Assembly (NCBI GenBank): GCA_000955785.1
Contig: JYOD01000094.1
Span: 38,980 to 102,979, forward strand
Length of the DNA: 64,000 nucleotides
Reading direction: 5' to 3'
Origin: Burkholderiaceae bacterium 16
GTDB taxonomy: Bacteria > Pseudomonadota > Gammaproteobacteria > Burkholderiales > Burkholderiaceae
In this document: piece after piece, positions 26,777 through 34,418 of the stretch
Layout: each line of letters starts with the position of its first letter
Position numbering within the stretch: the stretch's first letter is position 1
The notes under the pieces: generated by a model
Database searches by the model: none
Told to the model about the DNA's origin: nothing
The model's input: the letters and a program-made list of their open reading frames with translations, nothing else
Translations under genes and position numbers: made by a program

Positions 26777-27739
26777 TCAGGGCACCCACCAGTAACGGGT
26801 GATATGGAAGAAGATCGGCGCGGCGAACACCACGGAATCCAGCCGGTCCAGCATGCCGCCGTGGCCCTGGATCATCTGGCCCCAGTCCTTGATGTTGCGG
26901 TCGCGCTTGATGGCCGACATCACCAGTCCGCCAAGGAAGCCCATCAAGGCAATCACCAGCGCGATCAGGCCCGCTTTCCAGGGAGAGCCGTAGGGCGTGA
27001 TCCACCACAGCGAGGCACCCAGCGCGGTGGCGCTGGCCACGCCGCCGATAAAGCCTTCCACCGTCTTCGACGGCGACAGCAGCGGCGCGATCTTGGTCTT
27101 GCCGAGCAGCTTGCCCCACACGTACTGCAACACGTCGCTGCCCTGCACCACGATCACCAGGAAGGCGATCAGCAACAGGTTGCGATCCTCGAAGCCGGGA
27201 ATCGGCAAGGTCAGCAACGCAGGCACGTGCGAGACGCAGAACACGCAGATCATCACCGCCCACTGCACACCCGCGCAGCGTTCGAGGAAGCGCGTGGTCT
27301 CCGCCGACAGCGCCGAGAGGATGGGCAGGATCAGGAAGGCGTAGACCGGGATAAAAATCGAAAACAGCCCATACCAGCCGATATACACCAGCACATACTG
27401 CAGCGGCAGGAAGACGAAGAAGGCGGCGACGATGGCGCGGTGATCGCCGCGCCGGGTGGTGGTGATGGTGATGAACTCGCGCAAGGCGAAGAACGACAAC
27501 AGATAGAACAGCACGACAATGGCGGTCCGCCCCGCGGCGAACGCCACCCCGAGCACGCCGATCATCCACCACCACGCCGATACCCGAGCGGCCAGATTAT
27601 CGATCACCGCGTGCGGGCCACCCCGTGCAATGCGCCAGCGCAGCAGCGCGGTCACGGTGGAGGCCAGCACAAGCACGCCCAGCACCCCGCCGAACAGCAG
27701 CCAGGTCTCGTGCATCATGGTCAGGTGAGGAAGGTTCAT
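26777..27739 (-). CDS. cdsA: Phosphatidate cytidylyltransferase (CdsA-like)
   Basis: 320 residues, eight or so membrane helices. The C-terminal family signature is intact: SAIKRDRNIKDWG then GHGGMLDRLDS, carrying the Mg-binding Asp residues. The enzyme makes CDP-diacylglycerol from phosphatidate and CTP at the inner membrane. It is last of a six-gene lipid operon, 6 bases after plsC, so it is probably an accessory copy beside a housekeeping cdsA elsewhere; that second copy cannot be seen here. Confidence 0.9.
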   Translation of the reverse strand: MNLPHLTMMHETWLLFGGVLGVLVLASTVTALLRWRIARGGPHAVIDNLAARVSAWWWMIGVLGVAFAAGRTAIVVLFYLLSFFALREFITITTTRRGDHRAIVAAFFVFLPLQYVLVYIGWYGLFSIFIPVYAFLILPILSALSAETTRFLERCAGVQWAVMICVFCVSHVPALLTLPIPGFEDRNLLLIAFLVIVVQGSDVLQYVWGKLLGKTKIAPLLSPSKTVEGFIGGVASATALGASLWWITPYGSPWKAGLIALVIALMGFLGGLVMSAIKRDRNIKDWGQMIQGHGGMLDRLDSVVFAAPIFFHITRYWWVP

Positions 27740-27745
27740 AGATTC

Positions 27746-28372
27746 TCAGTCCAGCGCAGGCGCCAGCGACAACAGGCCCGCGCGGCAGCGCGCCAGGAAA
27801 TCGTCCTTGGCCTCTTCCGCGCCAAGGGTCAGCGGCTTGCCGAAGGTAACGGTGCACAGCAGCGGCACCGGCACGAACTCGCCCTTGGGCATCACGCGGT
27901 TGAGGTTATCGATCCACACGGGCACGAACTCCACGTCCCGGCAAACGCACGCCAGGTGGTAGATGCCGCTCTTGAAGGGCAGGAGCCGCTCGTCGGTGGT
28001 ATTGCGCGTGCCTTCGGGAAACAGGATCAGCGAGTCGCCGCGGCGCACGGCCTGCTCCATCAGCGCCACCGGGTCGCTGCCCGGGTCGCTGCGTGTTCGG
28101 TCGATCAGCAGCGCGTTGAACACATCCTTGCCGATGAAACGGCGCAAGCCCGATTTGTTCCAGTAGTCCGCGCCCGCCACCGGCCGCGTCAGCGGCCGCA
28201 GGTCCGGCGGCAGGCAGCCCCAGATCAGCACGAAATCGCCGTGGCTGCTGTGGTTGGCAAAGTAGATGCGCTGCACCGCGGCGGGCAGGCAGCCGTTCCA
28301 GCGGGCCTGCATGCCGGTCAGCAGGCCCGCGAACAGGATGATGGCGCGTGCCACCAGTTTGGAAAGCCACAT
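27746..28372 (-). CDS. 1-acyl-sn-glycerol-3-phosphate acyltransferase family protein (PlsC-like)
   Basis: 208 residues. Acyltransferase block I reads NHSSHGD (His and Asp catalytic), and block III LFPEGTRN binds the glycerophosphate. A short N-terminal hydrophobic stretch (about residues 6-22) anchors it. PlsC acylates lysophosphatidate to phosphatidate, the substrate of the CdsA encoded next. It lies between a small membrane protein gene and cdsA in a tightly packed operon (6-base gaps). Confidence 0.88.
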   Translation of the reverse strand: MWLSKLVARAIILFAGLLTGMQARWNGCLPAAVQRIYFANHSSHGDFVLIWGCLPPDLRPLTRPVAGADYWNKSGLRRFIGKDVFNALLIDRTRSDPGSDPVALMEQAVRRGDSLILFPEGTRNTTDERLLPFKSGIYHLACVCRDVEFVPVWIDNLNRVMPKGEFVPVPLLCTVTFGKPLTLGAEEAKDDFLARCRAGLLSLAPALD

Positions 28373-28378
28373 CTTCCG

Positions 28379-28849
28379 TTATCTCAGCAGCAGTAGCAGC
28401 AAGGCCACCAGTAATTGGAGGGCAGCCAGCGCCCCCGCCCAGTGAAGGAAGCGCAATGCGCCGCGAGCGCGCTGCGCCAGGGACCGCCCGCCGGACCTGG
28501 GCCTGGCCCAGCCCAGCCGCACGAGCGCCTGGTCCAGCGAGCCCAGCATCTCGTCCGTGCCGGCGCTTTGCGAAATATCGGCAAGCGCCGCGAACAGCCG
28601 GCGATCGATTGCCACCCGCGCCAGCAGCCACAACTGCACGGCGCCGAACAGGGCCGCCACGATGCCCAGCACCAGGTAGACCTGGCCCGCCGGCGACAAG
28701 GTGCCGGCCAGCAGCAGGTTGATCAGCGCAAGCACCAGCCCGGCCCAGAGCAGCCGTGCCGCGCCGTCGAGGCTACCCACCGCGGCGAGCGCCACCCAGC
28801 GCTGCGCGGCAACGCCGAGGGGCTCGTCATCATGCATCGGGACCGACAT
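28379..28849 (-). CDS. Small membrane protein of unknown function in the lipid operon
   Basis: About 156 residues; no family recognised. There are two membrane helices near residues 35-80 (LLWAGLVLALINLLLAG and VYLVLGIVAALFGAVQLWLL) and one at the extreme C-terminus (ALAALQLLVALLLLLLR). A cytoplasmic-looking middle contains two Asp/Gln-rich helices. ATG 28849 overlaps the end of the phosphatase gene by 20 bases. It is conserved in position within the operon, so a scaffolding or transport role in lipid metabolism is plausible but unproven. Confidence 0.65.
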   Translation of the reverse strand: MSVPMHDDEPLGVAAQRWVALAAVGSLDGAARLLWAGLVLALINLLLAGTLSPAGQVYLVLGIVAALFGAVQLWLLARVAIDRRLFAALADISQSAGTDEMLGSLDQALVRLGWARPRSGGRSLAQRARGALRFLHWAGALAALQLLVALLLLLLR

Positions 28850-30248
28850 AGCCTGCTCCCCCTGAAGACTGTGCAGCCGCCTGCCGGCGGCCGACGAATT
28901 GCGACAGCGCGGCCACGCTGTCCGGGTCCAGCACCACGGCCGGCCGGCCCTTGCGCAGCAGCGCCAGCGCCTGTCCGGCATCGTGCGCGGCGGCACGGCC
29001 TGCCAGCCAGGCGGCTGCCACCAGGGCGCTGCGCGAGTAGCCAAGCGCGCAGCATACAAGCACTTTGCGGCCGTCGCGATGCCATGCGTCGAGCACGGCC
29101 ACCGCTTCATCCAGTTGCGCCTGCGTCGGCACGGTCAGGTCCAGCACCGGCACGCAACGATACAGCGTAGCGCTTGCCAGCCGCGGCAGCTCGGCGGTCA
29201 GGTCCAGCACGGCATCCGCCCCGAGCCGGCGCAGTTCGCCGCCGCCGGGAAAACGGCCGACCCAAAGCCCGGGCACGATCTCGCTGGCGCCGGACTGGCT
29301 GCGGGTCCACCAGCGCGAATTGGCGAGCGCCCCTAGCAGATAAGGCGCCAGCACCCAGTGCGCGGCCATCGGCATCGTGCCGTCGTGTCCCTTCTGGAAC
29401 AGGCCAGGCACGCCTTGCCGGTAAATCGCCGCGACACAAGCCAGGGACAGGGCCAGCCAGCCCAGCAGCAGCGCCGCGAGCGCTGACACCGGCAACAGCG
29501 CCAAGGCAACCGCGCCTACGGCCAGGGCGCCGGCGGCGTAGCGCCCGGCAAGCTGCCGCGTGCGGGCAGCGGGCCCGCCAATCCACCGCCCCTGCCCAAA
29601 CGGAAACAGGAAGACGCAGAACCAGCCCACCAGCCAGCCGGTAGGCACGTCGATGGCATGGTGCTGGTATGTAGTCAGCACCGACACGCCAATCAGGACG
29701 AACCAGCCGTGCAGCAGCCAGCGCCATCCGCCTCGCGCGTGGATGGCGTAAGCCACCCACAGGATCACCAGCAAGCTGATATGCAGCGACGGCGCCTGGT
29801 TGAACGGCTTGTCGAAGCCACCCAGCAACGTGAACAGGTGACCGGGCAAGCCGTCAGCCTGCGGGCGGTCGAAGGCAAAGCGCAAGGGGAAGGCGATGAA
29901 ACATGCCACCGAGATCACTTGCGCCGCCAGCAAGCGCCTGGCGTGCACGAGCAGTTCGGCACGCGTGCGCCACAGGAAGAACGACAAGCCGTAGAGCAGG
30001 TCGATCGACCAGTACGGCACGATGCTCCAGGGCACAAAGGGTATGCGCCGCTCCCATTCAAAGTAAAAGAACGGGACTTCGGCGCGCTGGCTCGCCAGCC
30101 AGTTGGCCAGGCCATACGAGGAAACGAACAAAGCCCCCATGCCAGCCAGCAGGACCAGCGCCAGGCCCCATGGACGAGCCTCGGCGGGCGCCACGCCAGC
30201 GTCCGGCCCCCCTCCCGCCCTGTCCTCGCCCTGCTGGCGCAGCATCAT
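28830..30248 (-). CDS. PAP2 phosphatase fused to a dual-specificity phosphatase
   Basis: 472 residues from ATG 30248, which overlaps the stop of the upstream gene. The N-terminal ~320 residues are a multi-helix PAP2_3/Aur1-like membrane domain with lipid phosphatase motifs APSLHISL and QHHAIDVPTG (His-x3-Asp). The C-terminal ~150 residues are a dual-specificity phosphatase with an intact Cys-x5-Arg loop CALGYSR. PTPMT1-type dual-specificity phosphatases dephosphorylate phosphatidylglycerophosphate. With a CDP-alcohol phosphatidyltransferase in the same operon, this fusion may remove the head-group phosphate and a polyprenyl or lipid phosphate. Confidence 0.82.
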   Translation of the reverse strand: MMLRQQGEDRAGGGPDAGVAPAEARPWGLALVLLAGMGALFVSSYGLANWLASQRAEVPFFYFEWERRIPFVPWSIVPYWSIDLLYGLSFFLWRTRAELLVHARRLLAAQVISVACFIAFPLRFAFDRPQADGLPGHLFTLLGGFDKPFNQAPSLHISLLVILWVAYAIHARGGWRWLLHGWFVLIGVSVLTTYQHHAIDVPTGWLVGWFCVFLFPFGQGRWIGGPAARTRQLAGRYAAGALAVGAVALALLPVSALAALLLGWLALSLACVAAIYRQGVPGLFQKGHDGTMPMAAHWVLAPYLLGALANSRWWTRSQSGASEIVPGLWVGRFPGGGELRRLGADAVLDLTAELPRLASATLYRCVPVLDLTVPTQAQLDEAVAVLDAWHRDGRKVLVCCALGYSRSALVAAAWLAGRAAAHDAGQALALLRKGRPAVVLDPDSVAALSQFVGRRQAAAQSSGGAGYVGPDA

Positions 30249-32026
30249 GCCGTCCTGCGCGCCAGGCTGACCGTGAAGATGCCCCACGGATCGATACGCT
30301 GCGCAACCTTCTCGAAACCAGCCTGCCGGACCAGTTCGTCCATCTCCGCCTGCGAGCGGCGCCGCATCACCCAGGCAGAGCCGGCACGGTGGCTGGTGAG
30401 CGCACGCGCGATGAATTCCAGCTGCGGGTGCCAGGGCTGGCCGGTATAGACCAGATAGCCGCCGGGAGGCACCGCACGCGACAGTCCACCCAGCGAACGC
30501 GCCACCATGGCGTTGTCGCCGAACAGTTCATAGAGGCCGGAGACGATGGCCAGCGTGGGAGCCGGGTCGAGCGCCGCGAGATCGTCGCCGTCGAAGGCGT
30601 CGCCCTTCTCGAAGCGGGCGATATCGGAGAGCCCCTTGCTGCGGATCAGCGCGCGTCCCTGCCTGACATTGATATCGCTGTAGTCGCGCAGCAGAATGCT
30701 TTGCACCTGTTGCGCGGCAGTGCCGTTGAAGCCCTTGGCGGCCAGCGCCTCCAGCACGTAGCGGCCATGGCCCGCGGCGATATCGACGATGCGCACCGGC
30801 ACGCCGGCGGCGCACAGGCTGCCGATGGCCATGCCCAGCAGCTCCTCGATATTCACCTTGCGCTGGCGAATCCCCCGCCAGCCGATGGCGTCCAGGTAGT
30901 TGCGGTCGATCACCGGACCGACGCCAAATCGCCCTTGCGCCTGATTGCAGTAAACGTAATCCAGCGTGGAGCCCGAATCGAACCCGGTCTGGTGCCCGAG
31001 CCGCACGCCGTCGGACAGCATGCCGCCGACCTTCAGGCCAGCCCGCGTCAAGGCCCAGTAGATGCCAGCCGGGCTGGCCGGGGACAGCGGTTGTGCCAGC
31101 CGGTCTGACTCGTCCTTGAAAGCGCCGCTGCGGTCGGCGTTGAGCAGCGTGACAGGCGGCGATGGCGATTCGAACTCGCGCACGATAAAGCGCCGCGCCG
31201 CCGCCACAGCCTGCGCGCGATCGCGCTCGCCGAGGGTGTCGTGGTAGAAGCCATCCAGCACGATGCGCTCCTTGACGCTGGAACCCAGGCGCTCGTAAAA
31301 CGCGTCCTGCGGGGCGCGGTGCACCACCCAGTCGGCGCCGGAGATCAGCAATTGCGTGGGCACCGTGATGGCGGCCGCATCGGCCACGATGCGATCGGCC
31401 GTCTCGTAGAGATCCAGCAGGATATTGACGGCGATCGGACGCGTAATCAGCGGATCTTGCTGGTAACTGGCAATGCGTTCCGGGTCGTGCGTCAGGAACT
31501 TCGCCTTGACGTAGCTGTTGACGAAGAACTTGCCACGCAGCTTGTGCATGAGCTTCAGGCCTGGCCGCGCGAACGGCACGTAAAGCTTGACCTTGAACGC
31601 CGGCGAGGCAAGCACCAGGCAGCGAATCCGCGGCGCATAGTCATGCACCCAGGTGGAAGCCAGTACCGCGCCCACGCTCTGGGCTACCACCGCGATGCGT
31701 TCCACCGGGATGCCATGGACCGCGGCGATATGGTCGACAAAGGTCTGGATATCGCGCACGGACGTGGCCAGGCTGGGGCTATAGCCGCGCTCGCCGGGCG
31801 AGCGTCCATGGCCGCGCGCGTCCCAGGCGAAGAATGCGTGGCCAGGCAAGTCCAGTTCGTCCACCAGGTGGGCGATCCGGCCCGAATGCTCATGCCCGCG
31901 GTGGAACAGCACGACGGCGCCCTGCGGTGCATTGTCCGCGGTTGGCCAATGCCGGTAGAACAGCGACTGGCCATCGTGGGTTTCGAACTGCGCCTCGAAG
32001 GGGGTACGGCTGGTTTGACTATCCAC
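30245..32026 (-). CDS. Alpha/beta hydrolase fused to SAM-dependent methyltransferase
   Basis: 593 residues. Residues about 1-290 are an alpha/beta hydrolase of the monoacylglycerol-lipase type: FFAWDARGHGRSPGERG, nucleophile Ser in VAQSVGA, and a terminal His in DGFYHDT. Residues about 300-593 are a class I methyltransferase with SAM motif VRIVDIAAGHGRY. There is no stop or start between the parts, so it is a true fusion. Likely role: removing an acyl group from, and methylating, a lipid or its head group. It is second in the lipid operon after the CDP-alcohol phosphatidyltransferase. Confidence 0.82.
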   Translation of the reverse strand: MDSQTSRTPFEAQFETHDGQSLFYRHWPTADNAPQGAVVLFHRGHEHSGRIAHLVDELDLPGHAFFAWDARGHGRSPGERGYSPSLATSVRDIQTFVDHIAAVHGIPVERIAVVAQSVGAVLASTWVHDYAPRIRCLVLASPAFKVKLYVPFARPGLKLMHKLRGKFFVNSYVKAKFLTHDPERIASYQQDPLITRPIAVNILLDLYETADRIVADAAAITVPTQLLISGADWVVHRAPQDAFYERLGSSVKERIVLDGFYHDTLGERDRAQAVAAARRFIVREFESPSPPVTLLNADRSGAFKDESDRLAQPLSPASPAGIYWALTRAGLKVGGMLSDGVRLGHQTGFDSGSTLDYVYCNQAQGRFGVGPVIDRNYLDAIGWRGIRQRKVNIEELLGMAIGSLCAAGVPVRIVDIAAGHGRYVLEALAAKGFNGTAAQQVQSILLRDYSDINVRQGRALIRSKGLSDIARFEKGDAFDGDDLAALDPAPTLAIVSGLYELFGDNAMVARSLGGLSRAVPPGGYLVYTGQPWHPQLEFIARALTSHRAGSAWVMRRRSQAEMDELVRQAGFEKVAQRIDPWGIFTVSLARRTA

Positions 32027-32056
32027 GTAGTATCACTCCACGGGTTGGGAAGAGGA

Positions 32057-32698
32057 TCAGGCGTGCGGTGCCGCCTGTGCACGTGCCTGGCGTAGCTGTT
32101 CCGCCTCGGCCACGCCGCGGCGCACCCGGTTGGCGATGGTAAGCAGCGACAGCAGCGACAACAGTACCCACAACCAGTGCGCGGCGTATGCGAGGCTCAG
32201 GCCGAGCCCGACCCACAAGCCCAGCGCGCCCAGCACCAGGGCCCGGTCGCTCTTGCCAAGCGGGCCGTCATAGCGCCGGCTGGCGCCGGCCAGCGGCCCG
32301 ATCAGGCCAGCGCACTCGACGATCACGGCCAGGACGGCAAAGACCATGACCTCCCCCGCGCCGAAAGGCGAAACCAGGGCAAATGGCAGGATCAGCGCAA
32401 GATCGGAGACGATGTCGCCCAGTTCATTGAGATAGGCGCCCAGCACGCTTTGCTGGTCGTGTTCGCGCGCCAGCATGCCGTCGATGGCGTTAAGGGCCAT
32501 GCGCACGAACAGCCAGACTGGCATCAGCAGGAAGACAGCGGGCAGCCAGGCCAGCGCGGCCACCAGGGCGCCAACGACCAATGAGCCCGCGGCGGCGGCA
32601 AGCGTCACCTGGTTGGCGGTCACGCCGCGCGCGGCGAGGCGCTTCACCAACGGTCGCAGAAGTGCCTGGAATTTCGGTTTGATCTGGTAAAGCGTCAT
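32057..32698 (-). CDS. CDP-alcohol phosphatidyltransferase family protein
   Basis: 213 residues from ATG 32698, with five or six membrane helices. The catalytic block DGMLAREHDQQSVLGAYLN then ELGD fits DG-x2-AR-x8-G-x3-D-x3-D except that the first of the last two Asp residues is Asn (GAYLNELGD); another Asp follows in IVSD. Family members join CDP-diacylglycerol to an alcohol such as glycerol phosphate, serine or inositol phosphate. The substrate here is unknown. First gene of the lipid operon. Confidence 0.85.
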   Translation of the reverse strand: MTLYQIKPKFQALLRPLVKRLAARGVTANQVTLAAAAGSLVVGALVAALAWLPAVFLLMPVWLFVRMALNAIDGMLAREHDQQSVLGAYLNELGDIVSDLALILPFALVSPFGAGEVMVFAVLAVIVECAGLIGPLAGASRRYDGPLGKSDRALVLGALGLWVGLGLSLAYAAHWLWVLLSLLSLLTIANRVRRGVAEAEQLRQARAQAAPHA

Positions 32699-33223
32699 GT
32701 TCCATGGCCGTTGAGGCCTTATGTTATTAGCGGCCATGGTGCCTGTACCCACGGCAACCGGCCATGTCAGTTCCCTGCCCCAGCCTCCCGGCTGCCTCCT
32801 TGGCGCCCGTCCGGTGTGCTGCGTTCCCGACAATCGGCAAGCATAGCTGGATATTGCGCGCTTACGTCATTTTTTAAGAATTTATGAGATTTTTGACACA
32901 TTCAAGACACGTTTGACAGGCTGCGGCAGCGCGCTGCGTTGCTTTACATGATTGGAGATGCGGCGCGATTTCGCAATATTTTGGATGTCCTGGCGGGCAT
33001 TGCGCGAAATTGCTCGAACTTGGAGAAATCGGAAGGCCAGGCCAGCAACCGCACGGCATAGCGCGGGCAGTGGTTGGGAATCTGGCTGCCCGGCCGGGCG
33101 GTCGGCGCGATGCATGACAGCATTGTCATGTGCCAGTCATGTTGCCGTGGGTGCGTGCTTTTTAGACTGTCAGCACGGTCGATCCATGCCGGTCGCCGCC
33201 CCTTGAATCCTCGGAGAAAAAGA
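32699..33223 (+). other. Intergenic region between lipid operon and small repeat protein
   Basis: 525 bases without a convincing gene. The lipid-operon promoter should be in its left part. An AT-rich patch at about 32868-32925 contains two TTTGACA copies and stands out from the GC-rich surroundings. The right end carries the copper box at 33114. No RNA gene was recognised. Confidence 0.6.
33114..33167 (+). promoter_or_regulatory. Second copper box and -10 element
   Basis: ATGACAGCATTGTCAT (33114-33129) has the same 6-bp arms and 4-bp spacer as the box at 17576. A -10-like TAGACT lies at 33162-33167, 48 bases from the start of the box; at the first site the distance is 50 bases. Again there is no good -35. 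This predicts control of the downstream small protein by the same response regulator. Confidence 0.7.
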
Positions 33224-33490
33224 ATGCGTACTCTCAAGCAAGCCCTGCTGGCCACTGCCATTGCCACCACGCTGGCCGGTGCCGCCGGCCTCGCCAGCGC
33301 CGCCTCGCACAGTGTCGACCCGTACCTCGACGGTGCTGCCACCGGCCAGGCCCGGGATATCTATACGCAGGGCGCCAACAAGCTCGGTCCGCGCGACCCG
33401 TTCACCGATGGCGCGCACAACGGCGCGCGCGACCCCTTCACCGACGGCGCCCGCAACGGCACACGCGACAAGTTCAGCGACGGCGCATGA
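33224..33490 (+). CDS. Small periplasmic tandem-repeat protein (sQ/PrsQ/CopQ-like)
   Basis: 88 residues: signal peptide cleaved near GLASA (about residue 26), then five short repeats of the form Asp-x-aromatic-x-x-Gly-Ala: DPYLDGA, DIYTQGA, DPFTDGA, DPFTDGA, DKFSDGA, the last three joined by short Asn-Gly-x-Arg linkers. From memory this resembles the small metal-stress-induced periplasmic proteins of Cupriavidus called sQ, PrsQ or CopQ; their mechanism is unknown. Asp-rich repeats could bind metal ions. It has a GGAG ribosome-binding site and sits behind a copper box. Confidence 0.72.
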   Translation: MRTLKQALLATAIATTLAGAAGLASAASHSVDPYLDGAATGQARDIYTQGANKLGPRDPFTDGAHNGARDPFTDGARNGTRDKFSDGA

Positions 33491-33513
33491 GCCCCCTCGC
33501 TGAACGCCGGGAT

Positions 33514-34356
33514 TCAGCGGATCTCGCTGTAGATATGCCTGGCCTGCTCGGCCGTGGCTAGCGGGCGGCCCAGCGTCCGCGCTCCCTCCGCCGCCTGCCC
33601 AACAAGCGCCGCGTTGCCTGGCGCGGTGCTGCCGTCGCGCAGCTTCAGGTTGTTCTCGAAGCCCACCCGCACGTGCCCGCCAAAGGCGGCGGCCGTGGTC
33701 ACGCAGGCATTCTCCTCGCGCCCGAAGGCGCAGATCGCCCACGGCAGCGTGCCGTCGAAGGCCTGCAGGAACGGCAGCAGGTCGCGCGGTGACGAAACCT
33801 GCCCCGCCGAATACCGGCCCAGCACAAACAGCACCGACCATGCCCCCGGCGGCACCAGGCCGCGCGCGCGCAGCGCTTGCCAGCGCGCCACATCGGCCGC
33901 GTCGTACAGGATAATCTGCGCCATCACGCGCTCCCGCGCCAGCCAGCCCAGGAAATTGGCCAGTTCCGCCTCGGGGATATCCGGCACCGCGATTTCGCGC
34001 AGGCCGATGGAAACCGCCTCGGGACGGAGTTCGCGCACCATCGCGATCTGTTCCGCAGCGCGGTAAATGCCGGCGGCTTCGCTGGTCACCTGCACCAGCA
34101 ATTGATCGCCGACCTCCCGCTTCACGGCGGCAAGCGCTTCGCGATAGATCTGCGCATCCAGGGAGTGGCGCCCGTCGGGCTGGCGCACGTGCATGTGCAT
34201 CATGGCCGCGCCAGCTTCGAGGCAAGCCCGCGCCTCGGCCGCCAGCGCTGCCGCGGTCATCGGCACGGCCTGGTGGTCGGCGGCGGTCTTGTAGGCGCCA
34301 TTGGGCGCCACGGTAATGATCAGCGGCGAATCCGCCAGCAAGATTTGTTCACTCAT
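33514..34356 (-). CDS. Beta-keto acid cleavage enzyme (BKACE, DUF849 family)
   Basis: 280 residues of the BKACE family, which cleaves a beta-keto acid with acetyl-CoA to give acetoacetate and a new acyl-CoA, using zinc. The His-x-His zinc motif is in MMHMHVRQPDG, and GGHVRVGFENNL carries the conserved Glu. Downstream of a 3-hydroxyacyl dehydrogenase gene (62-base gap), it fits a route in which a 3-hydroxy acid is oxidised to a 3-keto acid and cleaved. Carnitine (dehydrocarnitine) is one possible substrate; it cannot be settled from sequence. Confidence 0.88.
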   Translation of the reverse strand: MSEQILLADSPLIITVAPNGAYKTAADHQAVPMTAAALAAEARACLEAGAAMMHMHVRQPDGRHSLDAQIYREALAAVKREVGDQLLVQVTSEAAGIYRAAEQIAMVRELRPEAVSIGLREIAVPDIPEAELANFLGWLARERVMAQIILYDAADVARWQALRARGLVPPGAWSVLFVLGRYSAGQVSSPRDLLPFLQAFDGTLPWAICAFGREENACVTTAAAFGGHVRVGFENNLKLRDGSTAPGNAALVGQAAEGARTLGRPLATAEQARHIYSEIR

Positions 34357-34418
34357 ATTGCACTCGGTGTCGGTGTGTCCGGGGTCGCCCGGCAGGCCTC
34401 GGGCGGATACGGAAACGT

